Of a stretch of DNA of 64,000 nt, positions 1 through 14,300 are shown piece after piece. The stretch spans positions 63,132,182-63,196,181 of the forward strand of contig NC_086283.1 of assembly GCF_021018805.1 (NCBI RefSeq), read 5' to 3'. A program made the translations under genes and the position numbers. The notes beneath the pieces were generated by a model, which saw nothing but the letters and a program-made list of their open reading frames with translations, was not told the DNA's origin and made no database searches. This DNA is from Prinia subflava (taxonomy: Eukaryota > Chordata > Aves > Passeriformes > Cisticolidae). Numbering within the stretch: position 1 is the first letter of the stretch; the number at the start of each line of letters is the position of its first letter.

Positions 1-3000
1 ATTAGACTGAACAATTTTTTTTCCAAGTACAAATTTGTATTCTCTGCGATTCTTTCTGATACTTGATTCTCTGCATATCTCTAGGCTACACAGTTAAAAG
101 TCAGTTTAAGATTTTCTGTTATTTCTGCTTAACTTATGAGAACTGCATAATGGTTACAGTCATCCAGTGGTCAGAAAAAATGCACCAGAACGTCTTTGGA
201 GGTGGTAGCTCACATTAGCCATTCCTGTGTCTGTACATACTAGTTTGCAAATGTTGTGTTCTCACAAAAGCCCCTCACACATGTCCAAGGCATGTTGTTT
301 TCTGTTCTCTGTTCTCTGTTGAGTTACTATTGTATCCCTGATAACTGAGAACTTCTACATAAAGCTTTTGCACACTGGACATATGAAATGTTGGGACATC
401 GAGAAAGAGGTACTTGCACTTAATTATGTGATGTGTGGTTTTCAAAATTAGAAGAATATTTCAGGTAACCCTCACTCAGCAGTGCTGTCAAGAAGATGAG
501 TGTCCACAGCCCTATAGCACAAAGAAATAGGTAGCAGTTATCTGCTCAAGGTATATTTTGTAATTCCAGATTTACATTATCAGTGTTCTTATTGTTATTG
601 TTATTATTACAACTGCGGGGCATTCTAGTCCATGTGAGCAATTGAAGCATGCAATTACTACTTTTGATTGTTAAAACTGGTAAAACTTTAAATATGTGGA
701 ATTCATGAAGCATTTTCTCTCTTTCTTCTTTCCCCTTATGGTATTTTGTCAGTGAAGGCCAGATGCACAATTATAGATGGTTCTGAACAATTTTTATGCC
801 AGTTCTATTCATGGTGTGCTTGGCCTTCCATAATAAAAGGCTTGAAGAAGTTCATGAGCTTAAAGAAGATTAGAAACTAAATAGAGGCTAACAATTTGAA
901 ATAAAAGCTAATATAAAAATCAATGTTATCCAACCCCTGAAATGTGTGTGTATGTAGCTTTTTGGTTTTTTGTTTGTTGGTTTGGTTTGGATTTTTTTCT
1001 TTGGGGTTTTGTTTGTTTTGTTTAGAAAGCCCCACAAAATAACATTGGAAACAATGTTATGGGATATTTCCATTTTCTAACTGCAGACACAAGTGACACA
1101 TAGAAGTAAAGATAAACATTTAGATTCTCTCCAATGGCCCTGTCTTCTGCAGCTGTTGTGCAAGTAGAGGACAGGATGGAGAAGGTAGCATTAATGCTTT
1201 TTGAATGGTTCTGAATTCAGACATGGATCTCAAAGATTTTAGAAAATTGTTACCAATTACCAAAATATCCCTCAAAATGAAAAAAAAAAAAGGCCCCCAG
1301 ACAAACCCAGATGTCTCACAAAACTCTTAAACCTCCAGTTATGGGAGATCCTACTCTCCAAAAGAGAGGCTGTCCTTGAGATACTGCAGTGGCAATGGGT
1401 GAAATTCTTTGAGTTTTTTATGCGATTTTTTTAGCCCAAATTTCAAATACAGAAATGATTTAGCTGTTTAGAAACTGCTGACTTTCAATGGCATGCAGGT
1501 TTTTAAGTGCTTAAGTCACCTAAAAATATTGACCTCTTAGATATTTTTCAGCTTCTCTGTAACTGAGTTGATGTATGTTTGGCTCAGTCTTTAAACTTTA
1601 CTTTTGAAAGTGACTTTTCAGCTTCAGAAATGTCAGTATCTATGGACTATTCCGACTGATATTTCATTTTTCATTGACAAACATTGGACTGTTGATTTCT
1701 TCTCTTTCATTTTACTCCTCACTCTGATTCTCTATAGAAACAAATAAAAAGACAGGGAAAATACCTGCCAAAAATGAGGATATACTCCTCATATATGGGG
1801 AGAATTACATCTGGGGAACATCAATGACTGCTAAAATTGAAATTTCATTTCATATTAAAAGCAGCCTTCATCATCTAAAAGGCATCAATACAGGTAAATG
1901 GAATTTAAGTACAGTCTATAATGTACATATCAGAAGAGTAAATAATTGGCACTTCTGTTAATTCAGAGTCCCTCTGGTGCAAAACCATTTTTTTATTCAC
2001 TTTTTGCAGAATTGTCTGGCAGTAAGTCTGTGATGGGTGATTTTAAACTTAATATTTAGAAAAAACATTTAATAGTAAAGAAGTTATTAAAACGTTATCA
2101 TTATTTCGGCACAGAAAGTTACAGTTCAAAAATTTCCTTTATTTAAATATGGAGTCACTCAAATAAATAAACGATGTTGAACTATCACATCTGAATTAGG
2201 ATTATGCTACCTGCAAAATCACTGCAAGCTGGTATTAACTGTCAGTAAGGAGAAAATGTGTTTGCTATCAATGAATAATTGCCTGAGTAGATAAAATGTA
2301 GAGCTACTTTAGTTCTTTAGCTGTCTTTCTGTTCTTGATAGACAGAGATTTGGGCTATTATAAAAATTTCCATTCTGTAAATATCATCACCTGTAATAGA
2401 TTCATGCCCTTTGCCAATGATAGATTCTCCCCCAGAAAAATCCATTCCTTGTGATAGATTTCAGTGGGAGTGGCGTGGCAGTCTTGTGACACAATCTTGC
2501 AGCAGCTCCAGCTGATGCTTTCCTCAGCTGGCATCTGCCATTCCCACCTTGCTCAGGTTGCTGTTCCAGGAACTGCTGTTGTAGTTGCTGTGCCTGGAGT
2601 GGGTAACTCCCAGGCAAAGCACATCCACATCCAGGCCTATACACTACAAAGGGGTGAAACAAAGACAGTGCATGCCAGTTTCATCTGCTTGTGTGCCAGG
2701 TCACTTTGTCCAGCCATCATCCTTCAGCAGCCTTACAAAATGCCATAGTGCCAAGTGCTGCGTGTACAGCCCCCTGTTACCTCCAAAGGTGCACACAAGG
2801 TGCATTCTGCAATCGAAACACTTGCATGTGTTCTTGCCTCATTCAACATTTTTGAACTAAGCTTAATTACCCTGCAAACTGCATTGGAGTGAGTGGTCAG
2901 GTATGTGTGGCGTGTCTGTTAGGTCAGGTGAAAATTGCCAGCTGTGGCTCAGTTCTGCTGGCTTCACCTTTTACTTCATATACAAGGGCAGGCCTGCAGC

Positions 3001-4766
3001 TTTGGAATGGAGGGAGGTGAAAGACAACCATTATGCATTCCTAAATTGGTGTGACATTTAGTGTGCAGAGATACAAAAATAACTTGTTTGTGACATTTCT
3101 GGAAATCATACCCAAAAGCTGCTCCTTAAGCCTTCCACAAGTTCACAGAGCTGTAAAGAAACCCTTTACCCAATCAGCAAAGCAGCTGCAATGCAACCTT
3201 CCACATTTAGAATTTAAAGTACAATTAAAACAATTAGGGAATAATACTTTTGCCTCAAGCACTGTGACACGGTGAGTTACCAATACATTAAATTTATGAC
3301 CAATGCTCAAATAAACTGTCCCTGTCCAAAATGAATTGAGAATAAATATGAACTAAAAAGCCCCCGTCCTTCACTTCCTGGTGGCCACAGAGTTTTATCT
3401 GTCTTTCAAAGTCTTTTCCCAGAAATGGCTTTCCAGCATCTTCAGAAGAACAAAATTAAGTTACATCATTGGTTTGTAAAAGAACATAGTTGATAGAAGC
3501 CATATCATTCTATAAAAAATGTGTTAGCAAAACCCCATTTTTGTTCAAGCTTTTTTAAAAACAATTAGTTTTTATTGTAATGTTATATGTTTTTTTCTTT
3601 TTTAAGTTCAGTGTCTTATGTTTTTTTCTTTGTCCATGTGAACCTTCCACAGTGAGTTTGTGCCTGGTGACCACTAGTGTTTGTCTAACAACTGTGGAAG
3701 GTAGGGTCATCTTGTTCATATGTACAGAAAGTCTGGAATGAAAGTGGTCATGGTGCCCTCCCACAGTGCTTCCCTCTGAATCATGGAATGTAGTTCTTGG
3801 GGTTGAATTTTTTTTCTTTAATGACTAAGGGGATTAAATGGTATCCAGCACTACAGGATGTATACTGCCAGTTGATTTAAAAAGTCATTAAAAGTGGTTT
3901 ATATTCCTGCTGATTCTTCATTAGGATAGAAAAAATAAAGAATTCTTAATAGGTCTTTTCTTAGGCAGAAAGAAATTTGTTTCAAATCATGTAAGAAACT
4001 GAGAAAGATGGGCTCTGTGTTCATGGATCAGAAACTTGGATCATGACTAGTCTGTAGCTGAACAGGTTGGGTAATGAAAGATGAAGATATACCAGTAATG
4101 AGCCTTTTTTTTCATATTCTTTGAATAGATTTGATGTAAAAAAAAAAAAAAAAAGAGAGAGAGAGAGGGAGAAAAATGGGAGATGTCCCCTGTAGCCTAC
4201 TAGAATGGCAGATACTGTCAACGTCTGAAAGCTCTTCCTGCTTGTGCAGCTACTGCCCTGGTGTGTACTGCAGTCCACAACCAAAGCCTCATCTCTCTGC
4301 CAAGACTGTAAGCAAATGGGCAAGTACAGTTGCTAGGGAGCACTCAGCTAAAGAGAAGCAATTTTAGTAGTTTTTAAGAAACGTTTATTCCAGGGAACAG
4401 AGAGGACTAAGAAAGAGGAAAAATAAGGACCAGCAGAAAAGTGAAAGCCTGAAACTAGATCTATAATGCATTTCACATCAGTGGTTGTCTGGGAAAACAA
4501 GCAGAAACCTGGCAAACTAAGAGGGTGCTGCAGAAATTTGGTAAGGTTTTCAATGAAATAGATCAAATACATTAAATTAGCAGCTTACATCAAATGAAAA
4601 AGCATTTTGTTTCAGTTCTGAATTATTTAATCTCCTTCTGACCTTGTTGTTCTAATAAGGACAGCTTTTAAATGGGGGGATGGGCGTGTGCTAAATACAA
4701 AGTCAGAAGGGTTTGTTTCTCAAAACATTTCATTTCACCATTTGTTTAATGAAGCATTTAATTTTG

Positions 4767-4821
4767 AAAATGTCAAAACATTTTACTGGCATGTTTTCTG
4801 AGTAAAATGTTTTGACATTTT
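4767..4821. repeat. Perfect 21-bp inverted repeat (short-loop hairpin)
   Basis: The arms at 4767-4787 and 4801-4821 are exact reverse complements and are separated by a 13-nt loop. After one mismatch the stem continues for about three more pairs. The size fits a small non-autonomous foldback remnant or a pre-miRNA-like stem. The sequence alone does not show transcription. Confidence 0.75.
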
Positions 4822-7800
4822 GAAATCTCCTTTTTTCTGACAAAAGCATTTGCAGAGTTCAATGTTAAATGAGATTTTTAACATCTAACTTCCCCCCCAT
4901 CCCGCTCCCAGAGCCCATTTTGCGAAAAGTGCCAGATCTTTCTGAGCAAAAAATTAATTGCTCATTGTTTACACAGCAGTGATGAAATAGCAGCTTCTGA
5001 CAAACGGGAATGGGAACTCCTGGTTCATCCTGTAACACTGTTGGATGCATGATACTTCAGTAGGGCTGCAAGCAAATGTGCTGTGGCTGCCAAAGATGTA
5101 AGGTGAGAATGGTGATGCTGGGTAGATCTGGTGGTGAGCATAAAGACCCACTCTCAGCCCACGACATTGCACAGCTCTGAGTGCTTCTCCACAAGCACTA
5201 AACCTATGGGAAATGTAAAAATGCAAGATCAGAATACAAAACTCCTCTGGACTGGTGTTCAGAGCAATCTCATCCTGAGCATCTCGTTTGCACAAAAAAA
5301 AGACATCTAAGAATCTTACTTGAAGCAATTGATGCTTCAAATATTTCTGCTGTTTTATCTTATAACTATTTTTGCTTTTATATTTTTATAGCCATATTTA
5401 GATCTGTGGGCACTTTGAAATTCCCACCGTACTTTAACTATGTATTTTTATTGATTGTGTCCTTCTGGCACTCTGACTGTTTCATTGTGTTTTACATCAT
5501 CTTGTTTCTTCAATTAAGAGTCTCATGTTTTGCTTTTGAGCTATCTTTTTATATTTATCTACAGAATTTGGAGGGGAAAGATGTAGAAGTCCAGTTCTTA
5601 AAGAACATCTGGATGGCCAATCCAATGGTAAAGCTAAGTTGTCCTTTCTCCAACTTGTTCACTGTTAGTTCCACATAAAACCTCTCTAGTCCCTGTAGAG
5701 AGGTTCCATATTTCTTCTGATGTACTTGAGTTGCTGTCATACAGCAGCAGCAGCAGTAATAACAATCAAAATAAATAAACAAACAAACAAATAAATAATT
5801 GTTATAATTAATAATAATTACATTATTACTATTTAGAAAATTAGAAAAATAAAAAACAAAAATAAGGATTCATTATGCAATCAATCTTCCTGTTTTTTGA
5901 TAAACTATTAACTAGGGTAAGAACTGCCACATAAACCCTTCCATGTTCCTTTTTGAGGTTGAAAACATTGTGATCGACAGATACTCCAAGAAAGGCATAG
6001 TCTTGGCTCATAACTCCTGAAAAAGAGCCAGGAAATGGACCTTCATCCTTACAGAAATGAGCAAGGTGCAGAAAATGGGGAGGACACGGCCCTTCCCCTG
6101 CTGTTCATGTCACATGTCCAACACGCAGTGCCTGTTTCGTGCCACCCTGAGGCACTGCAGTTATTACACAGGGAGACAAGTGGGTGACAGTGAGGAGCCT
6201 GGCTCTGTGAACATCAGTCTTCGTGCCCTGTTTTTCTGCTGAAGCACTGTGCACAGCATTCTTCTCAGTTACAGAATTAATTTGTAATGATTACTTCAAC
6301 ATTTTATAAATTATCTTGGGTGACATAATATATGGTAACTGCATAGATTACAGAATGCCTTGATGTCTTTACAAAAAATGTCATGACATGGCAATTATGC
6401 TACAGCAAAACAAATTATTGCAAAGTGGCTCAAATTGTACTTCTCTCTAGTAAATGAATCATAACACTTTAACACCCTCAGATAATCTGCAATTCAATGA
6501 ACAACAATAGAACTGAAATGACAACACAGAGAAGTTAGAGTACTCAGGGCAAAAAAACCTGAGAAGAAGACAGGGAAGAGAAAGAAATAATACACTGAGA
6601 GATAAAACACTGTGCAGAGTTTAAGCAAAACAGGATCAAAGCTGCTTTTGACAAATTTTCTTTTGAATACTTTTTTGATTTATTGCCTAAAAATAATTTA
6701 TTACACAGCTCAACAACAATTAGTATTTACTAGAAAGTGAAACTGATACTTTTTTTTTACATTGAATATTAATGTAGACCTAAAAGTTTAATGTCTACAA
6801 ATTAAACTTCAGTTTTCATCATGTTCCATTTTACTCAACCTGTGCTTTCTGAGTTCTGCGAATTGGCTTAAAATGGTTTAGGATTTCATGAGAATGTTGC
6901 CCTTTGTAACTCATTAATGACTCGGCATACTCTCAGTAGTCCATACTGCAGACAGGAGGAAAAAAATGGTCTCCAGGAGTGGAATATAAACAGAATTAAG
7001 CACAGTGGTAGCAATTTAAAATATGGAGATATTATAGTGGTTTGGTGTGACCCTGATCAGTGATTAGCAAGCTCAGTGCTGCTGTTTGCTCAGAATGAGA
7101 GCAGAGAAGGTGGCAGTGCATTGGCCTCCATTGTTGTCTTCACCCCTCAGAGCACACAAAGAATATAAGGACTATTTTGCATGTGGAATAGTGCAAAGAC
7201 ATGGGCACTGTATTTTTTTGCAGACATCAGGTACTTTGTGTGATCTTTCAAATTATGTTCTTCAACCATTTTATAGATGATTCTTATTCAAGTGAAAGAA
7301 ACTTCTGTGATACTTGTAAATTCACTAAAAATTGTATTAGACAATCCCTAGGTCCATTAGAAACTCAGTCTAAGAAGTAACAATTTTCTGTCAACTCCTG
7401 TTTTGAATGGCAATTTATTTTCACTGTAGGATTTTTACTGGTTGTGAGTAGTGGTAAAATAATCACAGCATTTGCCATCTCTCTGTACTCATTGTTCAAA
7501 AGGAAAAGTAAAGATGCTGATTCTTAGGCTAATGCACAACCATGATAACAGATGCACAGCAAATAAGTGATTGAAACAAGAGCTGATGTACAAGAGAAGG
7601 AGGTAAGACTGCTGGATTGTTTTTTGTCTGTGGGACAAATACTGTTCCATAGGGAGAAATCCTCTGTTTTCATTTAAAATTCTGAATCCTGTCTGCCTGT
7701 TCCCCCCATCTCTCATATTGAACTCTGCATAATTACTATAATAATATCGCAACAAATGAAGTATATTGTAAGCCTCTTCAGAGTGAAAAAGAAAATCTTT

Positions 7801-8349
7801 AGATGAAGGAATAAACAGTCAGAAATTGTATTATGATATTAACTTAGTCTTGCTTTTCAATTTGTTGTTATAGTAACAAGAGATCCAAAAGTTATATACA
7901 AGACATTGCTCCACAATAAACCAGTACTTTTGTCTAGGATCTTACCAGTGCCATACAGAGCAAAAGATATTAATTCCATGTTTCCGCTCCTTAACTTTAG
8001 AGTGACAAATAACACTGTAACACCCTTTGCATACCTATTTTTAAAAAGACCAAACCAAGCAAACAGCAATGCAAGGAAAAGACTGCTCCACAGGACTTTT
8101 CGTAAAGATCACATCCTGGCAGAATGACAGAAAAAACTGGAGACCAATAATTTTATCATAGGAATGTAGACTTTTGATATAAGTCCAGAAATCTTACTAC
8201 CAGTGACCAACAGGAATATCCTTTGTCAAAGACAAAATCCCACAAACTCCTTATGAGGTCTAAACCTGAAGATTATGAATTTTTTAACCTCCTGAAATGG
8301 CAAATTTAATTTCTTTTTTTTTTCACCATAGAAACTTTCTGAAGCAATT

Positions 8350-8450
8350 GGAAAAAAAAAAAGAAAAAAAAAAAAAAAAAAGAAAAAAGAAAGAAAAGAA
8401 AAAAGAAAAAAAGAAGAAAAAAGAAGAAAAAATAAAGAAAAAAAAAAGGT
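8350..8450. repeat. A/G homopurine low-complexity tract
   Basis: About 100 bases of A runs interspersed with single G or AG. It produces lysine-rich and phenylalanine-rich open frames on the two strands that have no other coding evidence. Confidence 0.9.
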
Positions 8451-10199
8451 ACGGCAAAATCTGCGAGTATCAGGATGGTTTCCTGAAAAACAGGTGAAAA
8501 AAAAAAAAAACCACCCAAAACATTTCCCAGCTGGAATTACCAAGCTGGAACGGTTAATTTTTTAAGAAATCATAGGGTTTTATTTCTCTCCCGAAACTCA
8601 ATCAAAGTATGAGATGACCACAACAACATGAATCATTCCAGGGTCATTCATAGTACATAAATAGTGATATGGCAAAATCTGTTCTGAAGGCAGATTTATG
8701 GTAAACTGAAATAACAGTTGAGAGAGAGAGAGAAACAGCCTGGACAATATTGTTCTTGATTATCAAAATAAAGCCATCCAATTAACAAACTGACCTGAGT
8801 TATAAGTAACTTTTTTTAAAAAAACAACCCCTATGGCAACTGGTAGAAAACACACTAAAAGCTTCAGCTGGAGCTTTCTGATAACATGGAGTATAAGCAA
8901 CACGGAGATTCAAGCAACATTATACTTCATGCATGCAAAAAGTGCTTGGAAATAGGAATATATGTGGAGGGTAATTTTATTTCTCAGTACTAGCTGATTG
9001 TGAAGCAATTTGTGCCTTTATTATATTTTTTTGACTCCTGCACAAGAGAAAAGCTTCACAAGCTCTCTAAAATATTGTGATGAGAAATACTTCCCACTTT
9101 GAAGTGAAACAGAACAGCTGTGCTTTTAAAGAAAGTGCAAGGACAGAAGTCTGGTGAAGGTTGATGGTCAGTTTACAGTTTTGGGTATCTTACTTTATCC
9201 CTGAGAAAAGCTCAGGTTTTAGTTTCCTTGTGGAATGAAACACTCCTTTTCTCTGATGAACTCTTACTTGTAGATAGGGACTTGTAACAAAACCCAAACC
9301 TGAAAACTAAGCCATAACTTGCCTTCATAGATGAAATCTGTATTTACATCTGCTGCAGTTTTCCTCAGTTGTAGACCAGAAAAGGCAGCCTTCTCCATAG
9401 GTCATACGAATTGTCCACAGGAGTCTATAAATGTTAAAATGTAAACAAGGAGAGAAAAAATTAAAAAGTACGGTTTACACTCTAACTATGGCAATTATTA
9501 TTCTGGAAAAAACTGCTAGGCTTATCTGCAGTAGAAAATAAAGGTCTCTGTAAGGAAGGAGCGGCAAACAAAGTATTCATGCAGAAGAATCTGTATCATA
9601 AGAGTTAATAATTGATGCTGCCAGAGCTAATTGGCATTCTGCTGCCCAACAACAGCAAAGTCATGTGGTCTCCAATAAAATGCAGGGTACCATCAGAACA
9701 AACAGAAAGGTCATTTAGTCAATGTTTGGCTGTAAGGATTATCCTTCTTTTAATGCTGATTTTTGTTGTTCTTAGCTTGTGAAAGGAATTGTGGAGAGCT
9801 GTTACTGAGGGTGCTCTGGTGAGCACTGAAATGGCTCACAACCTCTTATATTCATGGTATCTGATGCAGAGCTCAGAAAGTGAAGGAAGTGGGCACCTAA
9901 ATGTCTGCTTGATGCTAATGAATTATATAATGTCACTGGTACCTGCCTGATTTGAATTTTATGGAGAGGCTGGAGATAAGCAATGAAGTCAGTAACACTG
10001 ATGTCCATATTTAGGATCCAGCATGATTTTAGGAACAGAGCTTCTTCCTGAACTGGGGCTGATGGAATGCATTTTTAGAATCCTGTAAGACAGTTAGGCA
10101 CTCAGTGACCTCTAGTTTGCTTACATCATGTTCCAAACTAGAGTATAAGTGAACCAATCCTAACATCTTACACTTAACAGAACACATTTCCTGAATCAC

Positions 10200-10240
10200 C
10201 TTTTTCTTTTTTTCTTTTTTTCTTTTTTTCTTTTTTTCCT
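10200..10240. repeat. Short T-rich microsatellite, 8-bp unit
   Basis: Runs of seven or eight T separated by single C form a short tandem array with a period of about 8. Confidence 0.85.
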
Positions 10241-10757
10241 ATAATCAAAAGGTATAGTTGCCTTTCCACCATCTGTTAACTACATGAATTACCAGAACGA
10301 AGAGAGAATGTAAATTAGGTTGTGTATACTGAAGTTCACTTTCCTTTTCATTGCTTCTGTTATTTTAAAGAGTCAATTCATTTTCTATTTATTTTTTGAT
10401 GAAATACTGAGCTGGGAGACCTTTGAAAATGTCTATGACTCACTGAAGTTTTCTCAATTCCTGTGATCTTTAAGGGCAGTTTTGAAAAATTTGAGGAGTT
10501 TTTTTTTTTTGGTCCATCTTATAAAATGAGAGGGAAGACAGGTCCCAGAAAATACAAAATGGAGCTCTTTCATTCCTCCCAGTGTTCAGGCTATTTTTCC
10601 CTACAAATTCTATTAAATTATGCAGAAGAATAAGTCGGTTGTACAAATAACATATTTTAGAATTTAAATTAAGCAGATGAGGATCATGACTGAACTTGTC
10701 TTTGTGTTATCTTTCAAAATGCGTACTCATTTGTAATGGATTCTGATAAGGATGCTA

Positions 10758-11245
10758 CAGAATCACAGAGAAGTTTGGGTTGGAAGGGATCTTTAAACAC
10801 CATCTAGTCCTACTCTTTTGTTGTGATCACAGACATCTTCAACTAGATCTGATTCCTCAGAATCCTATCCAACCTGATCTGGAGTATATCACGGAATGGG
10901 GCACCTAGCACCCCTCTGGGCAACTTGTTTCAGGGTTTAAATGTGCTCATGCTAAAAAAAAAAAAAAAGTCTTCCTTATATCTAGTGTAAATATGCCCTC
11001 TTTTGAAGAAACTAATTTCCCTTTTCCTACTGTAACAGGTCATGTTAAAAAGTTTGTCCTAATCTTTCTTGTAAACTACCTTTAAATACTGAAAGGTCTC
11101 AATAATTTTCTGGAGCACTGTCTTCTCCAGGTTGGACAACCCCAACTCTCTCAGCCTTTTTTCATAGGAGAGGTGCTCCAGACCTCTCATCACTTTCACA
11201 CCTCTCCTATGAACTCATTCCAACAATGAATTGGTCCATGTCCTT
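10758..11245 (-). mobile_element. CR1 LINE 3' fragment
   Basis: On the plus strand this begins with an 'agaatcacaga...gttgggttggaaggga'-type segment and continues through the usual CR1 series (ccatctagtcc, atccaacctgatctgga, gggcaacttgtttcaggg, tcttctccaggttg, ctctctcagcctttt, ataggagaggtgctccaga). This is the reverse complement of a CR1 3' end, so the element lies on the minus strand with its 3' end at the left. It is old: it carries many substitutions and an A run at about 10954-10968. CR1 is the dominant LINE of bird genomes. Confidence 0.85.
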
Positions 11246-11262
11246 CCTGTGCTAAGTTTATG

Positions 11263-11328
11263 GTTAGACTTCAATGATCTTAAGGGTATTTTCCAGTCTA
11301 AAGTATTTTATTATGTTATTCTGTGATA
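11263..11328 (+). mobile_element. Short CR1 3'-end fragment, plus orientation
   Basis: The segment 'gacttcaatgatcttaaggg' through 'ttattctgtgat' resembles the last 60-70 bp of CR1 in the opposite orientation to its neighbour. It is probably a second, degraded insertion. Confidence 0.55.
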
Positions 11329-14300
11329 TTGTGCCTCCCTAGTCACTCCTATGTGGTGGTCGATTAAAGCAGGCAGCTCGTCCTTGTCCGTTGCCTTCCT
11401 GCATGGCTGCCGGCAGATACATCCTCTGGGGAAGTCTACAGACTCAGCTCCTGACTGAGGTACCCTTGCGTTTGAGTTCCTTTTCTGGACTCTTAGATAT
11501 TCTGGAGAACAGCTACAGAAGAACAGCTAATCCAACTTGAATAATAAAGGAATAAGAATCTGGGACTTGGTTTTCTTCCAACAGTTTATCTATTGCTCAG
11601 TTATTTTGATAACTCCTGAGTTGGCTTTTCATGGTTTGTTTACTAATAACAAAATAACACCTGTTTTGGAAGCCTTTACTCTGCTTATTTCAATTTGGGA
11701 AAAGTATCAACACACAAATGACATTTCAATATCATGAGCCAGAAATTCATCTTTAAAAGATTTAAGAAGCAGCAAAATTTAATTTTTGTTTTGCCTTTTT
11801 TCTCATTGCATTTATTTCACAGAGGTATGATATAATCAATTCAGATATAAGCTGAGACATTCATAAAGTTGCATAAGAGCAAATAAGTAATGAGTACAGT
11901 TTTTTATTAATTTTATAATTTATTCTACCCAAAGAAATGAATTCTTTAGTTTTTTCATTTCAAAATACTACAGAAACTTCTTCAAATGAAGAGTTCTTGT
12001 CTAGTGGAGTCTGCTGTGAATACTTGCATGCAACAATACTGAATATATATGTCTGTAACAATACAAACTAAATTTTAGTTATTTTTTTGTTAAATTGTTT
12101 GGAAATTTGAGCTCATAGTACTGGATTGACTATTTACATAAGCCATCCAATCTGGAGATGTAACAATACCATATTTTAAGGAGCTCATGAACCTTGTTGA
12201 TTTAGACACTCTAATTGGTGCAACTGGTTATGCAATTTAAAATGAGCTAAAGTGTTGTATTTTATTTTTCAGTGTGAATTATTATTAGGAATTCAGGTCT
12301 TTTTACAACTGGCTTAGCTCTAATATGTTCTGTTCCTCTTTTTAGTAGCTCACCCAGTGTGTGAAGCACCTGAATATCCACCTCTGCTCTATTTTTTTTA
12401 TAGGAAACTGACACTGTCTGCACTGATGTTCCTCTCTACTCTTCTGTTATTATACCCCATAATTAATGCTTTCTCCATTTATAAAGTGCCATCTTGGCAC
12501 AGTCCCCATTTAACATCACCTAGAGAAATTGTCATCAGCACTAGATAGAAAACCTCTCATTTTGGTGACAGTTCATATTGCCTTGATGAAAGCAGACAGA
12601 ATATGTCTGCACTGAATATTAACCAGACCACATGTGTGAAAAAGCTGTGGCAGGTGATACTTGACAACAGAGTCCAGCCAAGCCTAACAATCATACCAGC
12701 CCCTGGAGTGCAAGCTCAGCATAGGCTCTCATTTTAGGAAACCTTTTATGTTATGTCGCACAGAACAGGGATACAGGGTGATCCAGGCAGGCTCATACAT
12801 TTAGCCTGATTGCTGTAATAATGAGGACACTTTCTGTGTCCTAGAAATTGTATTTTTTAAAGACAGAATAATTACAGAAAGGTGGTGAATCTGCTCTTGG
12901 ATCCAGGGCAACATAATCTTATACAAGTCATATAAACCTATTTTGGTATCCTTCTTTGTTGAAAAACCTGATTCTTTAGAATGTCTTCAGTCAAGGCCTT
13001 TGTCAATGCTGTGTGGGAAATAATCAAATTAACCACAAAATATTTAGATTTTCCCTAATGGTATAGAGACCTGGCCTATTGGAGAAGGAAACCTGTAGTT
13101 TTTACAAGAGATTCCAGTTCTTGGGAGAGGAAAATTACAAACGCTGCTCCTCCAGATTCAGTCTAGGAGGTCTTATCCAATGTTTTTGCTAGCAACCTTG
13201 TCAGTGAAGCTGAGGGCACTATTTGAAATTTAGTGACAACACAATACTTGGAGTCTCATGGACACAGAAAAAAATGCAGAACAAACTGGATGATCTTTCA
13301 AACACAACTACTAAGAGCTAATAAGGGGAAATGGCATGAAATATTTTAGAAAGGGGAAGATTGCCACTGGAAGAGCTTAGTGAAATTTTATCAGTACAGT
13401 ATAGCTCGTGGGTGCTCACCTCTTTAATTTCTGAAATCCATACATGTCTTGGAACCAGAATTGTTAACAGCCCTCCTTCATATGCTGCATGTGGACTTTT
13501 CAAAAAGTCCCAAAAGTTTTATGCCTGGCCAAAGTTTATAAGATATACATATAAAATATACAATTATAGATCACAGAATCAAAATTTTAAATGGGTTACC
13601 CTATCACCACATCTGACACCCCTGTATTAACACAGTAAAAAGATATTAAGAGAAACAAAAGAAGCAAAGGGAATAAAATCCTTTTGATTAAGGAGTCACA
13701 ACTATCAGTTCTCTTTTACCTTTTACCTATGCCCTTATAGCTGGACAAATGCTTTCTATTTGTAATGTCTAAAACTCCTTTCTCTTTTTTCTCCTGTGTC
13801 TTTTGCTTTGTAATACTTCTTCAGCCTTATAGCATCTTAACTCAACCTCTCCTTTCCTTCTTCCTCTATGCCTGTTCCAAGAGATTATTTCCAGAGTATC
13901 AGTTCAGTCCAAATGAGATATTTCTATATTTCTTCAGGTGCTTTCTGTTCCCTTTTTTTTTTTTTTCTTGTTTTGGGTTTTTTTATTTGGTTTTGTTCTG
14001 AAGTTTTGTTTGTTTATTTTTGGGGGTTTTTGGGGTTTTTTTCCTTGTGTTAATTTAGTTTTGAGTCAAGATACTTGAATCTGGAAAGTCAATATATATA
14101 TATGTACATTTTTAAATAAAAGCGCAATGTCATCTTCCACATAATGTTCATTCCTCGGGAGGTAGCACTAGTAAAGCATATTGGAAATTTGTTTACCAGA
14201 ATTTCAGCTTTGCAAGAACTGAAGCTGAACAACTTTTTTCGAGGTTAGTATATGCCAAAGGCCCAGTAAAATGATCAAATATGTTATTATAGTACCTCTG

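Larger units (their letters stand above)
1..10757. other. AT-rich intergenic DNA, no gene recognised
   Basis: No reading frame here exceeds about 125 codons and none shows a recognisable domain or splice-supported exon chain. The stretch holds simple-sequence DNA (a T/G-rich run near 958-1025, an A run near 4139-4154, a purine tract at 8350-8450 and a CT-type run at 10200-10240) and two hairpins listed separately. A locally GC-richer patch at about 2460-2760 reads as glutamine-rich on the minus strand but matches no family I know. Confidence 0.7.

Noticed and set aside
2402..2662. Glutamine-rich minus-strand frame of 86 codons (QAQQLQQQFLEQQPEQ)
   Set aside because: I considered a secreted Gln-rich protein fossil, but there is no signal peptide, splice context or family match.
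8226..8543. Phe-rich and Lys-rich frames
   Set aside because: They derive from the A/G purine tract.
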